64,000 nucleotides of DNA from Chitinophagaceae bacterium (lineage in GTDB: Bacteria > Bacteroidota > Bacteroidia > Chitinophagales > Chitinophagaceae), in NCBI GenBank assembly GCA_023957575.1, contig JAMLGU010000006.1, forward strand, positions 124,001 through 188,000. The letters run 5' to 3'. Shown piece after piece: positions 45,859 to 54,046 of the stretch. Below the pieces are notes generated by a model. The model did not search any database, was not told the origin of the DNA, and worked only from the letters and a program-made list of their open reading frames with translations. Both the position numbers and the translations under genes were made by a program. Numbering within the stretch: position 1 is the stretch's first letter; each line of letters opens with the position of its first letter.

Positions 45859-46461
45859 TTAATCCTTGTAAAATTTATCATTATTCCATTTTGCCGGATT
45901 ATTAATTATATAATTTGAAATTGTTTGATACGATTGTTCATTGCGGATAATGTGTTCGTAATAATTGCGTTGCCATAATTGTTCATCAAAACCCAAAAAA
46001 TGCAATTGTTTTGTTACCGATGATTTATAACCGCGAACAATGGCGCCAACGGTTTGTGATGGCGAACGTGGGGGCGTTTTGCAAACGCCCTCATTTTCGG
46101 GCGGTTGGGGCGTATCGAATACGTCCTCATTTTCGGTTGGTTGGGGCGTATCGAATACGTCCTCATTTTCGGGCGAATGCAATTCGCCCCTACGCGATAA
46201 CCGGATAATGCCGTGGATATGATTCGGCATTATTACAAATTTGCCTAATTCCACATTGGGGCGTAATTCGGTGGTTTTTATCCATTCATCGTGTGCGATT
46301 TTCCCAAAATCATTCAATACCATTTCATTATTTATAATTTCCCCAAATCGGCAAATTCGGTTTTGGCAACAAATTGTTATAAAATACATTCCTGCCTGCG
46401 AATAATCGTATCCTTTTAGGCGGATGCTTCTTCGGTGGTGTTTTTGCGGATTGTATTTCAT
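45859..46461 (-). CDS. REP-associated tyrosine transposase (RAYT, Y1/HUH family)
   Basis: Y1-type single-strand transposase, domesticated relative of IS200/IS605 TnpA that handles REP hairpins. 200 residues. The HUH motif is in MPNHIHGII (near 78-86), the catalytic Tyr probably in IVRGYKSSVTKQL, and the fold end in WQRNYYEHIIRNEQSYQTISNYIINNP. Between HUH and Tyr lies an inserted, Pro/Glu-rich repeat (about residues 92-132): ENEDVFDTPQPT, ENEDVFDTPQPP, ENEGVCKTPPRS. It is encoded by 36-bp tandem repeats that contain REP-like palindromes (46071-46189). The frame is intact from ATG to stop. Confidence 0.88.
   Translation of the reverse strand: MKYNPQKHHRRSIRLKGYDYSQAGMYFITICCQNRICRFGEIINNEMVLNDFGKIAHDEWIKTTELRPNVELGKFVIMPNHIHGIIRLSRRGELHSPENEDVFDTPQPTENEDVFDTPQPPENEGVCKTPPRSPSQTVGAIVRGYKSSVTKQLHFLGFDEQLWQRNYYEHIIRNEQSYQTISNYIINNPAKWNNDKFYKD
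46071..46189. repeat. Tandem REP-like palindromes inside the RAYT gene
   Basis: 36-bp units at 46089-46124 and 46125-46160 differ at about two bases, and a third partial unit starts at 46161. Each boundary holds a palindrome of the form GGGCG...CGCCC: GGGCGTTTTGCAAACGCCC near 46071-46090, GGGGCGTATCGAATACGTCC twice, and GGGCGAATGCAATTCGCCC at 46171-46189. All keep the RAYT frame open. Confidence 0.85.
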
Positions 46462-46577
46462 TACTAAATACTTTTATTTATTCTTGCAAATCTAATCTTT
46501 TATCTTTCACAAAACTATTTACCCTTAATCTGTGAACTCCTAAAATTCTGTCTTTTGCGGAATTTGATTATAAAAAA

Positions 46578-46615
46578 TCAGGCGGTTATGGCTTTAAAAC
46601 AACCTAACCGCCTGA
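46578..46615 (-). terminator. Terminator of the lipoprotein gene at 46621
   Basis: 11-bp perfect stem (TCAGGCGGTTA at 46578-46588 with 46605-46615), 16-base loop, and TTTTTTATAATC following on the - strand. It begins 5 bp after the stop codon. Confidence 0.85.
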
Positions 46616-46620
46616 ATAAA

Positions 46621-47058
46621 TTATTCTGCTTTTAAATAATCAGATTCTGTAAAGGTAAAAATAATCCACGTTTCCCTTTGTGATACCTTTTTGTTATTTT
46701 TTCTCAAATAAAAAGAATCTTTATCAGGCTGATTACGACGATAAAGTAAGGTTTTATGATCGTCAAATATTATGCGTACAGAGTCGCTAGAAAATACAAA
46801 TTGATCATATGCCCAGGATGAAAATGGCGATAATTTTATAGTCTCTTTAAAAGAATCATTATTTGGTATGTTTATAAGAGTGTCAGATTTGTCCTTTAGG
46901 TAAACCTGCATTTGCAAAGAATGACCGGACTTATTCTCGTAAATATAAACAGCGGTTTGTTCAGGCCATCTATCCGTAGGTGGCCTACAAGATGACGTAA
47001 AAAAACATACCATTAAAACATGGCAGACTATTAAATATAAAATTAAGTTTTTTTTCAT
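46621..47058 (-). CDS. Small lipoprotein of unknown function
   Basis: 145 residues with signal peptide and lipobox FFTSSC (Cys at about 24), mature CRPPTDRWPEQTAVYIYENKSG. The rest looks like a small beta-rich domain (YIYENKSGHSLQMQVYLKD, VRIIFDDHKTLLYRRN). No family recognised. It lies 19 bp downstream of a frameshifted lipoprotein gene on the same strand (47078-47434) and ends in a clear terminator, so the two formed a short operon. Confidence 0.75.
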   Translation of the reverse strand: MKKNLILYLIVCHVLMVCFFTSSCRPPTDRWPEQTAVYIYENKSGHSLQMQVYLKDKSDTLINIPNNDSFKETIKLSPFSSWAYDQFVFSSDSVRIIFDDHKTLLYRRNQPDKDSFYLRKNNKKVSQRETWIIFTFTESDYLKAE

Positions 47059-47077
47059 TTTAGTTAGAATTTTAAAA

Positions 47078-47434
47078 TTAAGGATTAGGGTTTAATACCT
47101 CCCAAAACAAAAATAAATCGGCCACATTGTCTTCGGTGGGATTGTTGTACATATTAATGATATTATTGTGCCATTGTATTTTGGTGTCTTGGCTTTTTCA
47201 AAATCACTTTTTGTCATTATATCCTGATATGCCTTAATCATATTGGTAACGGAATAAGGATTGTTTGGATTTTTTTGTAAACTTAAGGAAGGCGATGAAA
47301 GCGCCACTTTTACTGTGATTTGATTTTCCGGATTGGAAGTTTCTAACATTCCCTGCTTGCTACAGGAGAATAATAACAGGGCGAATAAGACCGCAATTAA
47401 GGTTCTCTTTTGGGGGGGTAAATAAGTTTTTCAT
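47078..47434 (-). pseudogene. Small lipoprotein gene with two frameshifts, one at a G7/C7 tract
   Basis: From the ATG at 47432-47434 the frame reads MKNLFT and then meets a run of seven C (bases 47412-47418 on the + strand). With six C it would continue as PQKRTLIAVLFALLLFSCSKQG, a complete lipoprotein signal, into the visible frame MLETSNPENQITVKV. A second shift near 47150-47165 changes a tail that would read NMYNNPTEDNVADLFLFWEVLNPNP and stop at 47078. The original product was about 118 residues. Either the gene is decaying, the C7 tract is a phase switch with an extra error, or the assembly has indels. No family recognised. Confidence 0.7.
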
Positions 47435-47496
47435 ACAATAAATATTTAAGTTCATAAGTAATTATTCATGGCTTTCTAAACCAAAGACTTTGAAGG

Positions 47497-47504
47497 CAAA
47501 GGTA
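47497..47504 (-). promoter_or_regulatory. -7 promoter box of the 47434-46621 lipoprotein operon
   Basis: TACCTTTG on the - strand, an exact match to TAnnTTTG, about 63 bp upstream of the ATG at 47434. The remaining bases up to 47750 are AT-rich and show no gene. Confidence 0.55.
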
Positions 47505-47750
47505 CAGTTCATTTTTTTGTTGAAAAAATGATCTTTGTCATTGAATAGATTAGCAGATTGTTTATTGTTTTTTGATTTTTTTTGCCTAAAGAATCATTCA
47601 GCGTAATATTATAATAAATACAGAATTATTTCGTCGGAATAAAAAAATTCAGAGCAAATTGATCGAAAAAGAGTATGTGAATAATTTTTTTGAAATGGAT
47701 TTGTACCATTAAACAGGAGGCATACTAAACACTGCTACCATCTGTTATTA

Positions 47751-47793
47751 GGATGGCATCTGTGAGTTAAACTAAATATAATCATCTTCAAAC
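47751..47793. repeat. 43-bp direct repeat, left copy
   Basis: Identical over 43 bases to 52071-52113, beginning GGATGGCATCTGTGAG and ending ATCTTCAAAC. The 28 bases before it (from 47723) also resemble those before the right copy, with several differences. Together the copies bracket the accessory region. Confidence 0.9.
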
Positions 47794-47882
47794 ATTAGCA
47801 TCCTAAACATTAAGAAATAAGAGGAATTATTTGAGTCTCTAAAGCGTATTTTTAGAGGTGGTAAAACAAAAATACTTCGCTT

Positions 47883-48108
47883 TTGATAAAAACAACTTTA
47901 TACTCTCAGATAATATCTGTGATTCACCGTAGTTCGTTCAATAAAATAGTAAAACATCACCATAGCAAGAAACCTCAAAAGGGATATGACAGATGGACTC
48001 AATTAGTAGCAATGCTTTTCTGTCAGTTTGCCAAAAGCCAGTCAGTTCGTGAAATTACCAATGGTCTGTGTCCGACACAGACCATCTTATCCATCTGGGG
48101 GTAAAAAT
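47883..48108 (+). pseudogene. IS4-family transposase (DUF4372) N-terminal fragment
   Basis: Reads SQIISVIHRSSFNKIVKHHHSKKPQKGYDRWTQLVAMLFCQ and SQSVREITNGL, the DUF4372 start of IS4-family transposases, which run to about 380 residues. After NGL the family sequence continues in the next frame as SDTDHLIHLGV and then stops, so there is a frameshift near 48070 and a truncation near 48108. The break point holds a perfect 12-bp palindrome (48061-48085). Confidence 0.8.
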
Positions 48109-48160
48109 AATTTTTTTTTTTAATCAATTATTTTATTTTTACCTCATAAGAATTATTTTT

Positions 48161-48790
48161 ATGAAACAAAAATTCTCCTTTCATCTTATTGTATTAGTTT
48201 GTATTTCCTTTATTTGGGTATTGTATTCGTGTAGTAAGCAATATGAAAGGGATAAATCTGTTCAAAAAATTGAGAGTATTCTTAATAATACTGATGTCGC
48301 TTTTAAGAGATTAGCTTTTACAGAATTAAATGTAAATGAACAGGTGCAAATTCTTAAAGCACACCTACAGGATCAACTTTCTTCATTTAGAAAAGAGAGA
48401 ACCAAATATAATTTTATTATTAAGGTTATGAATTCTATTACACCCAGTAGTATAGAGAAAAATTCTGATAATCAGACTAAGAATGCATTGTTAGAATATG
48501 AAGCACATCAGATTTTTTCTAAAGATGAGTGTTATTATCTTTTTTATAGCCTAGAAAAACCAGACATAAAAACATTAACTGCACCCGAGGGCTCTGCGGT
48601 TGAAGTAGGTGCTCCCGCTCAAAATGACTGTCATTGTAATTCTTCGTCCTTTTGGTCTTGTATATTTCAAAAGGATTGTAAAAAAGGTGCCTTTGACTGT
48701 AATCGTAAAGATAGTGGTTGTGGATGGCTTTTATCAGATGCATGTGATGGAAAATGTGTGGGGGATGAAGAAGTAGATATTTTGGAGTGA
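48161..48790 (+). CDS. Bacteriocin fulvocin C-related Cys-rich lipoprotein
   Basis: 209 residues. Signal peptide with lipobox-like VLYSC (Cys at about 24), a helical middle (about 30-125, FKRLAFTELNVNEQVQILKAHL), and a C-terminal Cys-rich domain from about 160 with eight or more Cys (CHCNSSSFWSC, CKKGAFDC, SGCGW, DACDGKC). The Cys pattern matches the family annotated as bacteriocin fulvocin C-related in Bacteroidota. ATG at 48161 is chosen as the signal-peptide start; a longer frame from 48068 belongs to the transposase relic. It is the only intact gene in the island. Antibacterial activity is not shown by the sequence. Confidence 0.75.
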   Translation: MKQKFSFHLIVLVCISFIWVLYSCSKQYERDKSVQKIESILNNTDVAFKRLAFTELNVNEQVQILKAHLQDQLSSFRKERTKYNFIIKVMNSITPSSIEKNSDNQTKNALLEYEAHQIFSKDECYYLFYSLEKPDIKTLTAPEGSAVEVGAPAQNDCHCNSSSFWSCIFQKDCKKGAFDCNRKDSGCGWLLSDACDGKCVGDEEVDILE

Positions 48791-48834
48791 CATATGGAAA
48801 TTTAAACAATAATATGTGAGTAAAATATATTATA

Positions 48835-50101
48835 TTAGTTTAAGTTAAACATTATGTAATTGATAAAAATTAAATGATAGTAAATCAAAGATAGTTCTTT
48901 ATTAATATATAAGGAGTTACTATTGTTGCGTTTTAAGTTGAACAATTTCAGTTGGTTATAATTTTGTTCTTTGAAATATTGTAATTGGGTAGGCCGAAAC
49001 GGTTTATTTATGGACATTTTCTTGAAAATGGAGATGCTTAAAATCTGTAGAATTTCGTGAAGACTTTGTTTGAGCAAAAATCGCTTCTTTGCAATGGCTA
49101 CAAAAACGTAAACAAGTATGGCAATACGTACTTGTGTTTTTACCACATTTTTACTATGTCACCAAAAGGGTTTTATTTTTAAGTGTTGCCTTTATCCGCT
49201 TAAAAATTATTCTATCTGCCAACGATGTCTATTGAGTTTTGCGATCAGTAGCGGGTAAAGTAAAATTGTTGGTTAGCAAGATTGATGTTTTTCCCCTCTC
49301 CTGCTCTATGAACTTGATGTGTCTAATCTTTTCAGGAAAGTCTTTTTGTGCATAGTAATTGTTGAGCATGAGTGTTTGGCCGTAAATGACACCTTTGCTT
49401 TTTTCGACCGGGTGAGAGTACAATCTTCGATCGTTCATATTATCTTTTGCCTTGGTTACAAAGAAGGCTTCGCAGTGATGCATCTTTTAAAGTTGTCTGT
49501 AGCCAACGTATCCGCGATCCATGATATAAAAGCTATTAGCTTCGACCCGTATAAAATCCAAAGCATTTACATCGTGGTCTGAAGCATTAGAGAAGAGAAT
49601 AAACTCCGGAATATTGGTTTTTAAATCAATCTGCGTATGCAGTTTGATACCGGCCTTTGTGCTGCGAAATGTAGCCCAATAAAATGTTGACAGACAGAGA
49701 TCAATAGTTGTTGCGTCTATGGCAAACACATTGCCTTTGAGCTGCACTTCCAGTCCATCATCATTTAAGTAAAGTTGCTTGGCTTCTTTAATCAGCAACA
49801 TAGCAAGATCCTGATAAATTTGAAAAGACCTTGTTTCATTGGCTCTTGTAACGGTACTCACAGATACCACGTTTCCAATGCCGACATGATACATTTTTTT
49901 TGCGTTTGCTTTTAAACACATCATGGTGTCAGTGATACTTTCCCGGTGGGTTAGCTGACCAAATGACATGCATAAAAATTGCTTCCAGCAAGTGAAATCC
50001 CTCACGCGATAATCGCCAAAGTACCTGTTTACAATGGTTTGAAATGATGTTGAGGATACAAGACCCACAATTTGAGAGAAAATATACTTACCTGAATTCA
50101 T
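48835..50101 (-). pseudogene. IS4-family (DUF4372) transposase, multiply disrupted
   Basis: N-terminal part (50101-49487) reads MNSGKYIFSQIVGLVSSTSFQ and holds the first catalytic Asp in VFAIDATTIDLCLS and the second in ANSFYIMDRGYVGY. An in-frame TAA at 49487-49489 interrupts it, and the same frame continues HHCEAFFVTKAKDNM to 49229. The next part, RWQIE and QHLKIKPFW (the Glu region), is in another frame with further stops, and the C-terminus VKTQVRIAILVYVFVAI...QLKLFNL lies in 49146-48835. It therefore needs at least one stop and one or more frameshifts repaired. It is a different copy from the fragment at 47883 and lies in the opposite direction. Confidence 0.88.
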
Positions 50102-50194
50102 AATTATTAGACTATTAGGTAAATATAAAGTTTTAAATTCTTAATTTGAGCTATCTGAATAAATTCCGTATATTAGCGACTGAGAAACAATCAA

Positions 50195-51098
50195 ATGGAA
50201 ATATTTAAAGGACAAAATATCATAGACTTTGGGAAAGTTTTTCCAGACGATGCCTCTTGCCAAGCATATTTGGCTCAATTAAAATGGAAAGATGGTTTTA
50301 CCTGTACGAAATGCGGACATACTTCCGGGTGTGAAAAATCAGGACATAAATACCATTGCTACAGATGTAATCATGTTGAGAGTGCCACTGCTGGTACACT
50401 TTTTCATAGAGTTCGTTTTGGTTTACGTAAGGCCTTTCATATTGTTTTTGAAATGGTTAATAGTAGTAAAGGAATGTCAAGTATTCAGATAGCCCTTCGC
50501 TATGGAATTCGTCAACCAACTGCATGGACATTCATGCATAAGGTTAGAAAAGCAATGGAAAGCAGCCAAAATTACCCTATGACCGAATTGGTTCATGTAG
50601 ATGAATTCGTTGTAGGAGGTATGGAAGAAGGTAAGCAAGGAAGAAGTTATAATACTCAAAAAATAAAAGCAGTTGTAGCTGTCGAATTGAGCAAAAAAAG
50701 CCAAGTAAAACGTGTTTATATCAAGGCCATCGATGATTATTCTTCAAAATCTTTAACCCCTATTTTCGAGCATCATATTAGTCAATCAGCGAAAGTTATA
50801 ACAGACAAATGGAAAGGGTACGCTCCATTAACTAAACAATATAAAATTGAGCAAATACCATCTAATAAAGGGAAAAACTTTACGCAGCTTCATATAATTA
50901 TACATCAAAATTAAGTCATGGATACGCACGATACCAACACACGCTAGTAAGAAGCATATTAATAGGTATTTTGATGAATTCTCCTATAGAATAAATCGAT
51001 CTCAACATAAGAATAACATTTTCCACAATATTATTCAAAGAATGGTAAAAGCTCAGCCATTAACATATCAATTATTAATACAGAGCTTAAATGGATAA
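50195..51098 (+). pseudogene. IS1595-family (ISXO2-like) transposase with one frameshift
   Basis: N-terminal zinc ribbon (CTKCGHTSGC, YHCYRCNH), then HTH-like region and DDE/DDN catalytic core with VHVDEFVVGG and VITDKWKGY. The frame stops at 50914 right after LHIIIHQ; in the +1 frame it continues IKSWIRTIPTHASKKHINRY, DEFSYRINRS and IFHNIIQRMV to a TAA at 51096-51098, the usual family ending. A single inserted A in the run near 50905-50912 explains the break. The element cut into the MutS-like gene that follows. IS1595 elements make 8-bp target duplications, as seen at the MITE. Confidence 0.88.
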
Positions 51099-52036
51099 CT
51101 CAAAAAAATTTATTTATAGACAGAATTTCTTTAGATGCATTCCCTGCCGAATACAAAGAAGAATTAGAAAAAATTAAAATTTTCCTGAATAGTTATAATC
51201 TGCCTTTTTATGAAAAAATTATTCATGAAAATAAGTTTAAAGTGTCTCAGGTAATTATGCTCTTGCGAAATGCGGATAATAATTTAGATATTCTTCAATT
51301 TTGGGAACTGTTTTTCAAGTTCGAAGCATATTTATCAATTAGTCTTGCAATAGTCAGGAGAGGATTTGTTTTCCCTCATTTTTCAGATGGTTATCCGACT
51401 ATAGAAAATCTATATCATCCTCTGTTAAGCCATCCTGTTAAAAACACTATTAAAATTGAAGAAAATATAATTATTGTTAATGGAGCCAATATGGCTGGAA
51501 AATCTACTTTTCTAAGGGCGCTTTCTTTATGCTTCTATTTGGGAAACATAGGGTTGGCAGTACCTGCACAAAAAGCGATTCTACCAAGGATTGATGATTT
51601 CTTTATCTTTTTGGATCATAAGGATAATATTAACAAATGATATAGTCATTTTATGCAGGAATTGATGAATTTGAAGGACGTTCTTATTGAAGCCCGAAAT
51701 CATAAGAAATGTTTTGTTGTATTTGATGAGCTATTTACCAGCACTAACTATGAAGACGCTTTTGAATTAACAAAATCTACTATCCGCGGATTAAGAAATT
51801 TTAAAGACTCCATTTTTATAATTTCAACACATATAAATAAAGTGAAAGAAATTGATGATGTTAAAAGAAATCTTGTTCAATCTATATTTTTTCAATGTAA
51901 TTTAAACGCTGATGGAGCCCCGGTATTTAATTATAAATTAGAATACGGCTGGTCTGAACTTCAGATTGGAAAAATATTGTATGAAAAGACCGGTATTTTA
52001 AAACTTCTATCACAAGATATGCATTCAATTGATTAG
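51083..52036 (+). pseudogene. MutS-like ATPase, 5'-truncated, with one internal stop
   Basis: The open frame begins inside the end of the IS1595 gene and runs to 51640, then, after TGA at 51638-51640, in the same frame to 52036. It contains the MutS ATPase domain: HPLL near the start, Walker A NGANMAGKSTFLRAL, KGYSHF-like segment where TGA replaces the Gly codon, Walker B CFVVFDELFTSTNYEDAFELT, and IFIISTHINKVKEI. Up to the stop this is domain V of a MutS-related protein; the N-terminal lever and clamp parts are missing. The stop is a single-base change (GGA to TGA), so the fragment is recent or a reading error. Confidence 0.8.
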
Positions 52037-52056
52037 TTCTAAACAAACTAAACATT

Positions 52057-52080
52057 GATGCCATCCCGGAGGATGGCATC
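52057..52080 (-). terminator. Hairpin after the ech operon
   Basis: GATGCCATCC (52057-52066) and GGATGGCATC (52071-52080) form a perfect 10-bp stem with loop CGGA, 33 bp after the echF stop on the - strand, followed by a T-rich stretch. It overlaps the start of the 43-bp repeat; in the left copy the stem is degenerate. Confidence 0.6.
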
Positions 52081-52113
52081 TGTGAGTTAAACTAAATATA
52101 ATCATCTTCAAAC
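52071..52113. repeat. 43-bp direct repeat, right copy
   Basis: Identical to 47751-47793. It ends one base before the stop codon of echF (52114-52116). Confidence 0.9.
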
Positions 52114-52575
52114 TTAATCTTTAGGTTTATTATCTTCATTGGCTTTTGCAGCAGCAGCTTTTGCCTCGGCTTGCTTTCTTTTCTTTTCTGCGGCATAAGC
52201 GGCACGGCTATCCAAAGCTTCATTAAACAATTTATTCCATTTGTTATTTACATTCTGTTCTTTTAAGCCGGGATGTCCTGGTTCACCTGATTGCATCAAT
52301 GCACCGGGCGCAGGACAGGCACGCACACATTCTTTGCAATAAATACATACATAAGGACTGTAGTGATATTCCTGCTTCCCGGTTTCGATATCCTGTGAAA
52401 ACACAATAGCTCCCGGAGGACAAGCCATTTCGCACTTGCGGCACCAGATACATAGCGATTCTTCAAACACGATCAATCCGCGATAGTCGTCGGGGATATA
52501 AGTAGGCGCTACCGGAAAAGGTGTTGTTACCGGTTTCCTGAATAAATTTCCAATGGCATTAAAAAAACTCTTCAT
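52114..52575 (-). CDS. echF: Ech-type hydrogenase ferredoxin-like subunit (NuoI/EchF)
   Basis: Polyferredoxin subunit that passes electrons from ferredoxin to the small subunit. About 153 residues. Two [4Fe-4S] motifs are complete: CIWCRKCEMACP (Cys 42, 45, 48, 52) and CIYCKECVRACP (Cys 77, 80, 83, 87). The C-terminal 40 residues are an Ala/Lys/Glu-rich helix, unusual for the family. ATG at 52575 is preferred over a TTG one codon upstream. Last gene of the six-gene operon; echE ends 30 bp before its start. Confidence 0.92.
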   Translation of the reverse strand: MKSFFNAIGNLFRKPVTTPFPVAPTYIPDDYRGLIVFEESLCIWCRKCEMACPPGAIVFSQDIETGKQEYHYSPYVCIYCKECVRACPAPGALMQSGEPGHPGLKEQNVNNKWNKLFNEALDSRAAYAAEKKRKQAEAKAAAAKANEDNKPKD

Positions 52576-52605
52576 CAATCTGAATTTAAAATTTATGTTG
52601 TCATT

Positions 52606-53694
52606 TTATCGGGATGTGCAGGACAGGCATGGGTCATAAGAACCAATGATAGCCGGTGCGCTGGCATACTCATTGTTTTTAAATCCATGAACCATTGAAG
52701 GCACATTTGAAAAAGTTGGCGCTTTAATTTTCAGTCTCTCCAATATTTGTGTTTTATTGCCTTTGGCGTAATAAAACAGCTCACCACGAGGCGCTTCAAC
52801 TCTGTTGATTGCCTCTCCATTGGGGAATCCTTTGAAGTCCAGAGCAATATCTCCTTCCGGTAATCCGTTGATCACGTTTTCTATTATTCTCATTGAAACA
52901 TAGAGCTCTCTGAGGCGCACCATATTTCTTGCCCATACATCACCTGAATTTTCTGTTACTACTTCAAACCCTACTTCTTTCCAGGGCAACCTGTCTTCGG
53001 TTTCGTTTCTTACATCAATAGGCACACCTGCCGCACGTGCAAACGGCCCTACGGCGCTCAGGTGATACACATCTTCTTTGGTCAAAACGCCGACTCCTTT
53101 ATTTTTAAGTCCTAATGTATAATTGTTGCCATAAATATCAACTAATTCATCCAACTGTGGCTTAAAGGTTTTTAATCTTTCTAAAATCATTCTGGCTACA
53201 TCTTCACGCAGGTCGCGGGTAACACCGCCTACAATTGAATAATCATACTGAATGCGGTTGCCGCAAACAGCTTCCAACAGTTCCATACTGAACTCTCTGT
53301 AAGCCATTGTTTTCATAAACAAAGCTTCAAAACCTGAATTTTCAGCAACGTGAGATAAGCATAACAGATGGGAGTGAATTCTGTCAAGCTCAATCACCAG
53401 CATCCGCAGGTATTTTGCTTTTCGGGGAATATCCAGACTCATCATTCGCTCAATCACCTGTGAGTAGCAGGTGGTGTGCGAAATAGAACAAAGCCCGCAG
53501 ACGCGCCCTACAACAAAACTCACCTGCCTGAATTTGAACTTGGAGCAACATGCCTGTTCTATACCGCGATGCACATAGCCCACATTTGCCTCGGCCTTGA
53601 TAATTTTTTCGTTTTCGGTTGTAAACTTAAAATGCAGCGGTTCCAGCAATGAAATGTGCTGGGCGCCAATGGGTATTTCGTATTGTGTAGCCAT
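52606..53694 (-). CDS. echE: Group 4 [NiFe] hydrogenase large subunit (NuoD/EchE)
   Basis: Catalytic subunit binding the Ni-Fe site. 362 residues. The L1 motif RVCGLCSISH gives Cys 66 and Cys 69, and the L2 motif DPCLSCTSR gives Cys 356 and Cys 359. All four Ni-Fe ligands are thus present; complex I NuoD lacks them, so this is a true hydrogenase. The protein ends with the Arg of CTSR, with no C-terminal extension for a maturation protease. HRGIEQACCSKF and IEVAPRGELFYY-like APRGELFYYAKG are also family features. Part of echABCDEF; 2 bp separate it from echD. Confidence 0.95.
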   Translation of the reverse strand: MATQYEIPIGAQHISLLEPLHFKFTTENEKIIKAEANVGYVHRGIEQACCSKFKFRQVSFVVGRVCGLCSISHTTCYSQVIERMMSLDIPRKAKYLRMLVIELDRIHSHLLCLSHVAENSGFEALFMKTMAYREFSMELLEAVCGNRIQYDYSIVGGVTRDLREDVARMILERLKTFKPQLDELVDIYGNNYTLGLKNKGVGVLTKEDVYHLSAVGPFARAAGVPIDVRNETEDRLPWKEVGFEVVTENSGDVWARNMVRLRELYVSMRIIENVINGLPEGDIALDFKGFPNGEAINRVEAPRGELFYYAKGNKTQILERLKIKAPTFSNVPSMVHGFKNNEYASAPAIIGSYDPCLSCTSR

Positions 53695-53696
53695 AA

Positions 53697-54041
53697 TTAT
53701 TTTTTCTTTCTTAATGGAGCAGGATCAGAATCAACTTCAAGCATAAAACCTTTCTCGGCATTTTCTATTTCAATGCCTAATAAATCACTCAGTTCGGCTT
53801 CGGCTACCCAGGCAGGTTCTACCACCTCACGGATACTGGGTACCATTACATTGACATTGGCCTTAGTTACAAAAACGGTTTCGGCACAAGGGTAAGCATA
53901 ATCGCAGAAGAACCATTGATATTCAATCTCGTCATTACCCAAATCCACACCATTCATGGTAATAAAATGATGCAGCTCGGATTTGTAAAATTCTTTTACA
54001 TCCTGTTTTAATGTTTCAAATGTTGTTTCTATTTTGGTCAT
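53697..54041 (-). CDS. echD: Ech-type hydrogenase NuoC-like subunit (EchD)
   Basis: 114 residues, of NuoC/30-kDa-subunit type by position between the small and large subunits and by size; sequence resemblance is weak. FCDYAYPCAETVFVTKANV and REVVEPAWVAEAELSDLLGIEIENAEKGF fit the core strand and the conserved acidic LLGIEI-F segment of that family. It probably holds small and large subunits together. The 76-bp gap upstream to echC is filled by a heptamer repeat (54047-54116), so translation signals there are unusual. Confidence 0.85.
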   Translation of the reverse strand: MTKIETTFETLKQDVKEFYKSELHHFITMNGVDLGNDEIEYQWFFCDYAYPCAETVFVTKANVNVMVPSIREVVEPAWVAEAELSDLLGIEIENAEKGFMLEVDSDPAPLRKKK

Positions 54042-54046
54042 TGTTT

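Larger units (their letters stand above)
47751..52113. mobile_element. Decaying accessory island bracketed by 43-bp direct repeats
   Basis: Between the repeats lie only transposase remnants (IS4-type twice, IS1595-type once), one intact Cys-rich lipoprotein gene and a MutS-like fragment, in contrast to intact genes on both sides. The right copy abuts the stop codon of echF. No integrase is present. The bounded layout is seen; integration as a unit is inference, and homologous duplication of an intergenic element is an alternative. Confidence 0.5.

Noticed and set aside
45859..46461. Short tandem units inside the RAYT gene as a CRISPR array
   Set aside because: Units are directly adjacent with no spacers and lie inside a coherent open frame; they are palindromes of REP type.
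48068..48160. Longer N-terminus for the fulvocin C-related protein
   Set aside because: The added residues are the DUF4372 transposase segment SDTDHLIHLGV in another frame; the real signal peptide begins at 48161.
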